A stretch of DNA of 6,097 nucleotides. Origin: JAQBYK01 sp964499425. Lineage in GTDB: Bacteria; Patescibacteriota; Gracilibacteria; UBA1369; LOWO2-01-FULL-3. The stretch lies in NCBI GenBank assembly GCA_964499425.1, contig CAZCLD010000061.1:1-6097 (forward strand). Direction: 5' to 3'. The translations under genes were made by a program, and so were the position numbers. This document shows, one piece after another, positions 1 through 4,671 of the stretch; position 1 is the first letter of the stretch; each line of letters opens with the position of its first letter. Below the pieces are notes generated by a model that made no database searches, was not told the origin of the DNA, and saw only the letters and a list, made by a program, of their open reading frames with translations.

Positions 1-19
1 ATACTTGTGATATTTTTGC

Positions 20-48
20 TTGGAATAACTCTGAAACTTGCTTAGAAT
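20..48 (+). promoter_or_regulatory. sigma70-type promoter of tRNA-Lys
   Basis: The -35 box TTGGAA (20-25) is followed by a 17-bp spacer and the -10 box TAGAAT (43-48), so transcription should begin near 54-56, about 30 nt before the tRNA. The same -10 hexamer recurs in the promoter at 4641-4646, which supports it as the real promoter form in this genome. The predicted start falls inside the hairpin at 50-82. Confidence 0.75.
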
Positions 49-49
49 G

Positions 50-82
50 GTTCTCGCGTCCCGCTTTTGCGGGAGCGAGAAC
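50..82. repeat. GC-rich hairpin at the tRNA transcription start
   Basis: The outer arms GTTCTCGC (50-57) and GCGAGAAC (75-82) pair perfectly. The inner arms TCCCGC (59-64) and GCGGGA (69-74) close a TTTT loop, with G58 bulged. No T-tract follows on either strand, so it does not look like an intrinsic terminator. From a start near 55 the transcript would still fold about nine base pairs, putting a stable hairpin in the pre-tRNA leader two bases before the mature 5' end. It could instead be an operator or a dispersed palindromic repeat; the sequence does not decide. Confidence 0.7.
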
Positions 83-84
83 TA

Positions 85-160
85 GGGTCAGTAGCTCAGT
101 TGGTAGAGCAGTTGCCTCTTAAGCAATTGGTCCAGGGTTCGAGTCCCTGCTGACCCACCA
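85..160 (+). tRNA. tRNA-Lys, anticodon CUU
   Basis: The cloverleaf is complete. The acceptor GGGTCAG (85-91) pairs with CTGACCC (150-156). The D-arm GCTC/GAGC (94-97, 106-109) carries GG in its loop. The anticodon stem is 111-115 with 123-127, closed by one G-U pair. The loop CTCTTAA places anticodon CTT at 118-120 after the invariant T117, reading AAG lysine codons. The T-stem CAGGG/CCCTG encloses the canonical loop TTCGAGT (138-144). Discriminator A157 is followed by an encoded CCA (158-160). It has its own promoter at 20-48. An exact copy of its last 18 bases recurs at 284-301, which suggests recombination at this locus. Confidence 0.96.
143..160 (+). repeat. 18-bp direct repeat, copy 1 (inside tRNA-Lys 3' end)
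   Basis: GTCCCTGCTGACCCACCA runs from the T-loop to the encoded CCA and is repeated exactly at 284-301. The flanking bases on both sides differ, so the match is bounded at 18 bp. Tyrosine integrases commonly use this part of a tRNA as the attachment site, and the copy within the intact tRNA would be the attL-like side. Confidence 0.8.
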
Positions 161-199
161 TGAAAATATAGCCTCGCCAACGGCGAGGGTAGGTTTTCA
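161..199 (+). terminator. hairpin just 3' of tRNA-Lys, possible terminator
   Basis: CCTCGCC (172-178), loop AAC and GGCGAGG (182-188) form a perfect 7-bp GC stem. Outside a small internal loop, TGAAAA (161-166) pairs with TTTTCA (194-199). It begins at the base after the tRNA CCA, where a tRNA terminator would sit. The T-run is only four bases and starts five bases after the GC stem, so termination would be weak or depend on other factors. It may instead act in 3' processing of the pre-tRNA. Confidence 0.5.
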
Positions 200-213
200 T
201 AATGATTATGTGT

Positions 214-226
214 GGGACTCGAACCC
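214..226 (-). repeat. inverted copy of the tRNA T-arm
   Basis: GGGACTCGAACCC is the exact reverse complement of 135-147 in tRNA-Lys. Read on the minus strand it is a T-arm (TGGG, loop TTCGAGT, CCCA), but no acceptor, D or anticodon arm can be fitted around it. It therefore looks like a tRNA fragment and not a tRNA gene. A transcript running through from the tRNA could pair this element with its own T-arm. Confidence 0.7.
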
Positions 227-260
227 AGGGTCGAAGGCTCGCGAGAGTCATGCCGCGGGT

Positions 261-277
261 CCCCGCCGAAGGTGGGG
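261..277. repeat. GC-rich hairpin in the insert
   Basis: CCCCGCC (261-267) pairs with GGTGGGG (271-277) around a GAA loop, seven pairs with one G-U. No T-tract follows. It is one of four GC-rich palindromes clustered around this tRNA. Confidence 0.5.
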
Positions 278-283
278 AGCGGT

Positions 284-301
284 GTCCCTGCTGACCCACC
301 A
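284..301 (+). repeat. 18-bp direct repeat, copy 2 (orphan tRNA 3' end)
   Basis: This is an exact copy of 143-160, comprising the T-stem 3' strand, acceptor 3' strand CTGACCC (291-297) and ACCA. No tRNA body precedes it. It could serve as a second, competing partner for the tRNA 5' acceptor strand GGGTCAG. Placement and length fit the attR side of a tRNA-targeted element whose cargo has been lost. No integrase gene lies in the window. Confidence 0.75.
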
Positions 302-302
302 G

Positions 303-321
303 AATTAATTTGAGATTAATT
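303..321. promoter_or_regulatory. 19-bp dyad over the ferritin -35 box, candidate operator
   Basis: AATTAATTTGAGATTAATT is a 9-1-9 inverted repeat centred on G312 with eight of nine positions symmetric. It covers the proposed -35 box (310-315), where a bound repressor would block RNA polymerase. The 19-bp 9-1-9 form is the size of Fur- and DtxR-type iron-regulator sites, and the gene downstream stores iron. The base sequence matches the classical Fur consensus poorly, and AT-rich dyads arise easily by chance. Confidence 0.35.
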
Positions 322-338
322 GTCAAAGGATGTAGTAT
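310..338 (+). promoter_or_regulatory. ferritin promoter
   Basis: TTGAGA (310-315), a 17-bp spacer and TAGTAT (333-338) predict a start near 345 and a 24-nt leader. An alternative is TTGTCA (320-325) with a weaker -10 around 343-350, which would shorten the leader to about 12-14 nt. No Shine-Dalgarno-like sequence lies in the 25 bases before the ATG at 369; the bases there are T-rich and end in TTCCTT. Confidence 0.5.
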
Positions 339-368
339 TCTTTTTACATTATTTATTAATTATTCCTT

Positions 369-872
369 ATGAATAAGAAGATCGAAAAGGCTATTAATAA
401 GCAGATTCAAGCTGAGTTCTATTCTGCGTACATGTATCTTGCGATGGCGGCATATTGCGAGGCTGAGGACTATTTGGGTGCTGCAAACTGGATGAAAATC
501 CAGGCTCAGGAAGAGGTCACTCATGCTATGAAGTTTTACGATTTCGTAAATCAAGTTGGAGGAAAGGTTGAGTTGTTCTCAATTGAAGCGCCTCCAAAGG
601 CATATGGCTCTTTGCTGAATATGTTTGAGGAAGGGTTGAAGCATGAAAAACTAGTGACTAAATTGATTCATGATTTGTATGAGCTTGCTCATAAAGAGAA
701 GGATTATGCTTTTGAAAGTTTCCTAAAATGGTATGTAGATGAGCAGGTTGAGGAAGAAGCGAATGCTACGGAGATAATTGCTAAGATAAAATCGGTGGGC
801 TCTTCAAAAGAAGGATTGTTCTTGATTGATCAGGAATTAGCGAAAAGGACTTTTGTTGATGAGACTTTGTAG
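369..872 (+). CDS. ftnA: non-haem ferritin (FtnA type)
   Basis: This 167-aa cytoplasmic ferritin oxidises Fe(II) at a di-iron centre and stores the mineral inside a 24-subunit shell. Its length is close to the 165 residues of E. coli FtnA and it aligns without large gaps. By alignment from memory, the ferroxidase ligands are all present: E16, E49, H52, E93 and Q126, with E48, E125, E128 and E129 for the third iron site and the conserved Y23. Recognisable blocks are AEFYSAYMYLAMA, QAQEEVTH, KHEKLVT, WYVDEQVEEE and EGLFLIDQEL. It is non-haem ferritin rather than bacterioferritin by these blocks. The ATG at 369 gives the expected N-terminus and follows a short leader without a ribosome binding site. 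It has its own promoter with a possible operator over the -35 box, and the next gene has a separate promoter, so it is probably monocistronic. No clear terminator follows. Confidence 0.96.
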   Translation: MNKKIEKAINKQIQAEFYSAYMYLAMAAYCEAEDYLGAANWMKIQAQEEVTHAMKFYDFVNQVGGKVELFSIEAPPKAYGSLLNMFEEGLKHEKLVTKLIHDLYELAHKEKDYAFESFLKWYVDEQVEEEANATEIIAKIKSVGSSKEGLFLIDQELAKRTFVDETL

Positions 873-925
873 CTGAGGGAGTTATAACTTTGACAGATTG
901 TTGAATACTAAATAGACATTTGCTT

Positions 926-954
926 TTGACATAACTTAAAAATGGTGCTACGTT
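926..954 (+). promoter_or_regulatory. promoter of the 793-aa gene (extended -10)
   Basis: A perfect TTGACA (926-931), a 17-bp spacer ending in the extended -10 signal TG (946-947), and TACGTT (949-954) predict a start near 961. The ATG at 978 would then have a leader of about 17 nt with no Shine-Dalgarno sequence. A second TTGACA lies 36 bp upstream (890-895) but has only a poor -10 match. Confidence 0.7.
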
Positions 955-958
955 CTTG

Positions 959-971
959 CAGAAATTTTCTG
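959..971. promoter_or_regulatory. 13-bp dyad at the transcription start, possible operator
   Basis: CAGAAATTTTCTG is a perfect 6-1-6 inverted repeat that spans the predicted start near 961 and ends six bases before the start codon. A protein bound here could block initiation. As RNA it would form only about five weak pairs. The short length makes chance a real possibility. Confidence 0.3.
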
Positions 972-977
972 TGACTT

Positions 978-3359
978 ATGATAGATAAAAATAAGCATGA
1001 TGGAGAAGGTTCTTCCTCTGATATAGAACTTGCACCTGATAGAGCCCCACGTTCAGTAAATCGACGAGCTTTGGATGGAATTGCGAGATCTATTGCTGGT
1101 AGCGGTGGGCGTACTGGGAGGAGGATTCGTGCGACTTTAACGGAAAGGACTGATGGTGGCTCTGATGGTCCAGTAGAACAGGATGCGGGTCCATCGTCTA
1201 CAAGCAGGCCGAATTTTGTGTCTGTGTTGGATAGTGCGGCAACTCAATTCCTTGAAGACGCTTTGTTGAATGGCACTGACGTAGAAATAGTGCAGGCAGT
1301 TTCGGGTGAAACTTTAGTGGGAAGGTTAAGGAAAGTTGGGAGTGCGAGTACTTTTGCGCTGCTTCCAAATGGTACTGTCGGAAGAGTAGTGCCGATTGAG
1401 CTTAATGATTTAGTTAGAATTGGAGATAAAGAAAGGGGAAGAAGGCGCATGGTTAGGCTTCCCGAGGCAGCAAAAGAGGGGAGTCTATCAGTGGAAGAAT
1501 CAGTTTCTCCAGAGCCTGTTGATGAAGGTCCAGTGTTATCCCCTGAGGATTTAGCTGAGCAAGCAGCGGCGGCAAAGCGATCGGGCATTTCCAGAAGAGC
1601 TGCAGCAACTCGTCTACGCAAAGAGCGGCTGAGTTCTGGGCGTGATCTTAGGGTGGGACTTTTCTTAGAGGCTGTTGATGCTTTGGATGATGTAAAAGCT
1701 AGGGCAAATATGGAAGCTTTTCTCACACTTTCTGATGAGACTATTAATGGTGCGATTGCTCTTTTGGAGCGACGTGACGGCCCATCTGCTCAATTTTTGA
1801 GAGAGTTGGTTGATGCCGAAGGGGACATAGATGGAGCGGCACAAAAGGCATTTAGAAATTATTGTAGGGCAAAGAGATTTACAGGAGATTTGGCGGCACT
1901 TGGCACAGTTCTTTCTTATGTGAATTATATGTTGAAGGACTCTGGTGTGCCAACTGCCTCAACAAAAGCTGCTGGTACTACTGAGACTGCACAAGGGACG
2001 AGACTTAAACTTGATAGATTACCTACCAATGAAGATGAAGGGAATTTGGGTAATATATTTTCTTCAGTGGATTTTGCGGATGAACCGGGAAAGGCTACTC
2101 CTCTTCGTGTTGTGCATAGTAGAGCTAATGCTATAGCTGGGCGTCTTGAAGCTGAACAGCAGCAGCTTCTTGTGAGAGCTCTTGTTTTTCAATATTATGG
2201 AGTTTCATTTGAGGATTTAGAACTCTTGCCGATTATTGATTTGGAAGGGACTATTGGAAGGGCAAATAGACAATTGGCTAAGCATGGGTTCGTTATACAT
2301 GCAAATAATAATGTGGCAGTTCTTGCGGAAATAAATAAGCCTGTGATGCTTTCTCCAAGTATTGCGCATGCTACAGGGTATAGAAAACGTCTTGAGCAAC
2401 ATGTCTCAGGAACATCAGATGATGCTAGAGGATTGGCGCAGGCTGAGGCTGTCAGACTTGAGGAAAGAGCAGCGGCAGAAACGAGAAGGAAAGGAGCGCC
2501 AATTCGTAAAGCACGTGAGCGTGCTCGGAAGCAAGGAGTTCGTTCATATATAACCTCTACTAATAATAAAAGCAGAAGGGTTGTTGATATTCAGGCTGAT
2601 ACGGAGAGTTTTGTGAGGGGGACACGTGAGGAAATTGATGGCGTTGTAGCTTTGTTGGATGCTTCTGAGCATCGTGGTCAAAAAGCAGTCGCTATGTATT
2701 TAAGCAAGCTTCGGTCTGAAACCGGAGAGGAAGCTATTGCAGCAGCTACTGGGGAATTTTATAGAGCGGCTCATATTTTTGAGAGGAATAGAACTCCTGA
2801 GCGTGTGCTCACTTTTGTGAATAGAGCGATAAGGGATGCTGTAGCAACTTCTAAGGATATTGGTGTAAGAGAGGCTGGGACTAGAGCTGTGCAGCTTACG
2901 AAGCTTCCGGGTATGGAGGGAGCTTCAGAGGCAATTGATGACGATTTTGTTCATGGTGGATTTAGATTAGTAACTGGGTCATTTGATGGGATAAAACTTC
3001 TTCATAAACGCGCGTCAGAAATTGCACATGAGCTCAGGACTGAAGCGAGCCGAAATCCTTATAATAATGGCAAGATGTTGACGCTGGCTCTTGCCCATCA
3101 ATACCATGGTGTTTCACTTGAGACTTTGGCGAAATTGCCTTTAATGATTAGACCAAATGGCGATCCTGACTTGAATGCTGTGATTGAAAAGACCAATGTA
3201 GGTCTTCGCAAGTTTGGGTTGGCTATTTATGTGAGAAATGGTTTTGCGCTTTTGGCTCAGGATACAAGTGAAGAAGGTAATGTGGGGACTGTTGGAGTCG
3301 TATCCAAGAGGCAGAAGAGATATCCGGTAAGTCCGCTTAAGGCTGAGTATCTACAGTAG
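978..3359 (+). CDS. unrecognised 793-aa protein with duplicated winged-helix-like units
   Basis: I do not recognise this protein. Residues 1-80 are polar, rich in Ser, Gly, Asp and Arg, and probably disordered. Residues 88-150 alternate short hydrophobic strands with glycines and read like a small SH3/Sm-type barrel. Residues 190-222 are a basic helix. Two related units follow: 252-451 and 548-761, joined by a charged helical linker (about 480-520). Each unit has a helical first part and a final module, 398-451 and 701-761. There QYYGVSFEDLELLP aligns with QYHGVSLETLAKLP, followed by a helix with N-x-x-L-x-K-x-G and a hairpin-like AVLAE or ALLAQ. The order resembles a winged helix, so nucleic-acid binding is a reasonable guess, not shown. 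There is no signal peptide, membrane helix or catalytic motif. The ATG at 978 sits about 17 nt after the predicted transcription start and lacks an SD. The end overlaps the minus-strand gene by 23 bp. Confidence 0.85.
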   Translation: MIDKNKHDGEGSSSDIELAPDRAPRSVNRRALDGIARSIAGSGGRTGRRIRATLTERTDGGSDGPVEQDAGPSSTSRPNFVSVLDSAATQFLEDALLNGTDVEIVQAVSGETLVGRLRKVGSASTFALLPNGTVGRVVPIELNDLVRIGDKERGRRRMVRLPEAAKEGSLSVEESVSPEPVDEGPVLSPEDLAEQAAAAKRSGISRRAAATRLRKERLSSGRDLRVGLFLEAVDALDDVKARANMEAFLTLSDETINGAIALLERRDGPSAQFLRELVDAEGDIDGAAQKAFRNYCRAKRFTGDLAALGTVLSYVNYMLKDSGVPTASTKAAGTTETAQGTRLKLDRLPTNEDEGNLGNIFSSVDFADEPGKATPLRVVHSRANAIAGRLEAEQQQLLVRALVFQYYGVSFEDLELLPIIDLEGTIGRANRQLAKHGFVIHANNNVAVLAEINKPVMLSPSIAHATGYRKRLEQHVSGTSDDARGLAQAEAVRLEERAAAETRRKGAPIRKARERARKQGVRSYITSTNNKSRRVVDIQADTESFVRGTREEIDGVVALLDASEHRGQKAVAMYLSKLRSETGEEAIAAATGEFYRAAHIFERNRTPERVLTFVNRAIRDAVATSKDIGVREAGTRAVQLTKLPGMEGASEAIDDDFVHGGFRLVTGSFDGIKLLHKRASEIAHELRTEASRNPYNNGKMLTLALAHQYHGVSLETLAKLPLMIRPNGDPDLNAVIEKTNVGLRKFGLAIYVRNGFALLAQDTSEEGNVGTVGVVSKRQKRYPVSPLKAEYLQ
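1731..2330 (+). repeat. protein repeat unit A (residues 252-451)
   Basis: This is the first copy of a diverged internal duplication of the 793-aa protein. It starts SDETINGAIALLE and ends NNNVAVLAE. Its final module (398-451) matches the second copy at 12 of 21 positions over 398-418 and at 10 of 26 over 426-451 by direct counting. The helical first part aligns more weakly, for example LSYVNYMLKDSG with LTFVNRAIRDAV and KLDRLP with QLTKLP. Confidence 0.7.
2619..3260 (+). repeat. protein repeat unit B (residues 548-761)
   Basis: This is the second copy, from GTREEIDGVVALLD to NGFALLAQ. Compared with unit A it has small insertions before the final module (SRNPY) and in its middle (NGDP). These give it about 14 extra residues. 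Confidence 0.7.
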
Positions 3360-4533
3360 AAGCTAGTTCGTCTCTGAATACTTCAAGGAATTCTGCTGTA
3401 GTCCCTAGTGCTAGGGCGATCGTTGAATCTGCTCTGCCCTGGTCTGGATCTTTGTCCTTACCGTATGCCTTTTCAAGTGCATCTAATGCGTGAGTTGTAA
3501 ACTTATACTCGCTTCTTGTTGGATCAGTTTTTTCAGTGCTAATAAATCCTTCGTATTGAGCCAATATTTCTTTCAATATTGGAATTACCTTGAGGTCTAT
3601 ATCTTTCTGTGACATTCCTGCGTCTGAAACTAGTTCTTCTATGTTTTTCTCTAATCCTTCAGGGATTTCTAGCTTCATTTCTCTCAAGTATTGATAGTAG
3701 CTGTGTAGGCCGATAGCTATTTGTAGGTTGGCGGCTTGTAAGCTGTGTTCTTCTTTTAATATGTCTGCGGCTTCGTGCAGTTTGGATAATGCTTTTTCAT
3801 AGAACCTTCTTGCCGCATCACTTGTTCCTGTTAGGAGGGTATCGTTTGCGTCAAATTTGAATACACTTTTCACAGTTTTTGATACGATTCTTGCAACTAC
3901 GTATATTGAAGCTAGATTTGCTGATACAGATCCCAGAGCAGAAGTTCCAACTGACTGTACTTTCTCCAATAATGGAGCTAAGTCTACTCCAGCTTGATTC
4001 GAAAGTTCAATTATATTTGCAATTTGGGGGCTAAGTATTGAAAAGCCACAGGACACAGCCAACAAAAATAAGGTTGTTAGAAATGCTTCGAGCATGTCTG
4101 CAGTTAGCTCTATCCCGAATTCCATGAATTTTTCTTTCACTTTCTCGAGTGAGATTGTGAACCATGCAATACCAGTAACTGCAAAAATTGCTGTTAGTAT
4201 GGCAAGATAAGCTCCTGGATTGAGGATTACTCCTGGTGTAGCGATTGCCGTAAAGAATACAGCATTTCTCATTACTGGTACGTATTTATCAACTACTGAT
4301 TCATCAATCATTGCGCGTTCCATGGGGTTGAGTCCCAATCTTCTGAGGGTTTTCATCATTGCTTCGGCAGCGGTTTTAAAGGGGAGATTTACCACTCCTA
4401 CTATTCTGCTCCATGTTTTTGCGATGATTGAAGAGACTATATTTCCTTCTTTTTCTGCACCCTCTAGTGGCTGTGAAACAGCTTCGATTGTAGTTGTTTT
4501 GGCTTCTTTGGTAGTCCTGTCGTGGTCTTCCAT
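3337..4533 (-). CDS. unrecognised 398-aa membrane protein with about four membrane helices
   Basis: I do not recognise this protein. Residues 1-89 are polar and end in a basic stretch (KTLRRLG, MRN). Hydrophobic segments follow at about 91-104 and 107-128, split by NPG and probably a tight hairpin, then at 148-168 and 199-217. Charged EKVKEKF after the second and SKTVKSVFK after the fourth suggest that both termini face the cytoplasm. Residues 238-398 form a soluble helical tail; its first part (ARRFYEKALSKLHEAADILKEE) reads like a helical-repeat pair. There is no signal peptide, ATP-binding loop or enzyme motif. The ATG at 4533 has a strong promoter 23 bp upstream, giving a leader of about 17 nt without SD. 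The gene is divergent from the 451-aa membrane protein and convergent with the 793-aa gene, whose end it overlaps by 23 bp. A partner of the divergent membrane protein is possible but unproven. Confidence 0.88.
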   Translation of the reverse strand: MEDHDRTTKEAKTTTIEAVSQPLEGAEKEGNIVSSIIAKTWSRIVGVVNLPFKTAAEAMMKTLRRLGLNPMERAMIDESVVDKYVPVMRNAVFFTAIATPGVILNPGAYLAILTAIFAVTGIAWFTISLEKVKEKFMEFGIELTADMLEAFLTTLFLLAVSCGFSILSPQIANIIELSNQAGVDLAPLLEKVQSVGTSALGSVSANLASIYVVARIVSKTVKSVFKFDANDTLLTGTSDAARRFYEKALSKLHEAADILKEEHSLQAANLQIAIGLHSYYQYLREMKLEIPEGLEKNIEELVSDAGMSQKDIDLKVIPILKEILAQYEGFISTEKTDPTRSEYKFTTHALDALEKAYGKDKDPDQGRADSTIALALGTTAEFLEVFRDELASTVDTQP

Positions 4534-4556
4534 AGGGAGTAATTAATAAGCATGTG

Positions 4557-4585
4557 ACTATAGCTGGTTTTGGCAAACTTGTCAA
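4557..4585 (-). promoter_or_regulatory. promoter of the 398-aa membrane protein
   Basis: On the minus strand TTGACA (4585-4580), a 17-bp spacer and TATAGT (4562-4557) form a near-consensus sigma70-type promoter. The predicted start near 4550 leaves a leader of about 17 nt before the ATG at 4533. That leader (ending TTACTCCCT) has no purine-rich SD. Confidence 0.8.
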
Positions 4586-4618
4586 GGTCTGGGTTGAAGA
4601 AGGCCCTGTTTTCACCTC

Positions 4619-4646
4619 TTGACAAAACTCGATATTTTGTTAGAAT
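4619..4646 (+). promoter_or_regulatory. promoter of the 451-aa membrane protein
   Basis: TTGACA (4619-4624), a 16-bp spacer and TAGAAT (4641-4646) predict a start near 4653. This decides the start codon of the gene. The TTG at 4570 and the ATG at 4645 lie upstream of or inside the promoter, so the first usable in-frame start is the ATG at 4672. The -35 boxes of this and the opposing promoter lie in an 8-bp inverted repeat, TTGTCAAG (4579-4586) and CTTGACAA (4618-4625). Confidence 0.78.
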
Positions 4647-4671
4647 GTGCCTCTGTGTAACCAAATATCTG

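Larger units (their letters stand above)
161..301. other. GC-rich non-coding insert between tRNA-Lys and ferritin
   Basis: This 141-bp stretch lies between the tRNA and the ferritin promoter and ends in a duplicate of the tRNA 3' end. It is visibly richer in G and C than the AT-rich ferritin leader that follows. It holds the hairpin at 172-188, an inverted copy of the tRNA T-arm (GGGACTCGAACCC, 214-226), the 8-bp palindrome CTCGCGAG (238-245), and a hairpin with arms 261-267 and 271-277 around GAA. I could not fold a complete second tRNA on either strand. A minus-strand frame runs through it and the tRNA, but it is the antisense reading of tRNA sequence and not a gene. Best guesses are an integration scar, a decayed tRNA duplication or a small structured RNA. 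Confidence 0.6.

Noticed and set aside
161..301. A second complete tRNA in the insert, on either strand
   Set aside because: A T-arm-like element and an orphan acceptor strand are present, but no matching D-arm, anticodon arm and acceptor pair could be assembled.
96..326. 76-codon minus-strand open frame across the tRNA and insert
   Set aside because: It is the antisense reading of tRNA-Lys and the tRNA-derived insert; such frames are a common annotation artefact and it has no promoter or start signal.
890..918. Second promoter upstream of the 793-aa gene (TTGACA at 890-895 with TAGACA at 913-918)
   Set aside because: The -10 match is poor, and the promoter at 926-954 is clearly better and gives the same short leader as the other genes.
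1244..1726. 160-codon minus-strand open frame inside the 793-aa gene
   Set aside because: It is opposite a long gene with coherent repeats, and its Ser/Ala/Leu-rich composition is typical of an antisense shadow. No promoter precedes it.
3403..3416. Palindrome CCCTAGTGCTAGGG as terminator of the 793-aa gene
   Set aside because: It lies inside the coding sequence of the minus-strand gene, has a two-base loop and no T-tract, and is probably chance.
4220..4546. 108-codon plus-strand open frame opposite the 398-aa gene
   Set aside because: It is a mirror of membrane-helix codons on the other strand and ends in the leader of the real gene.
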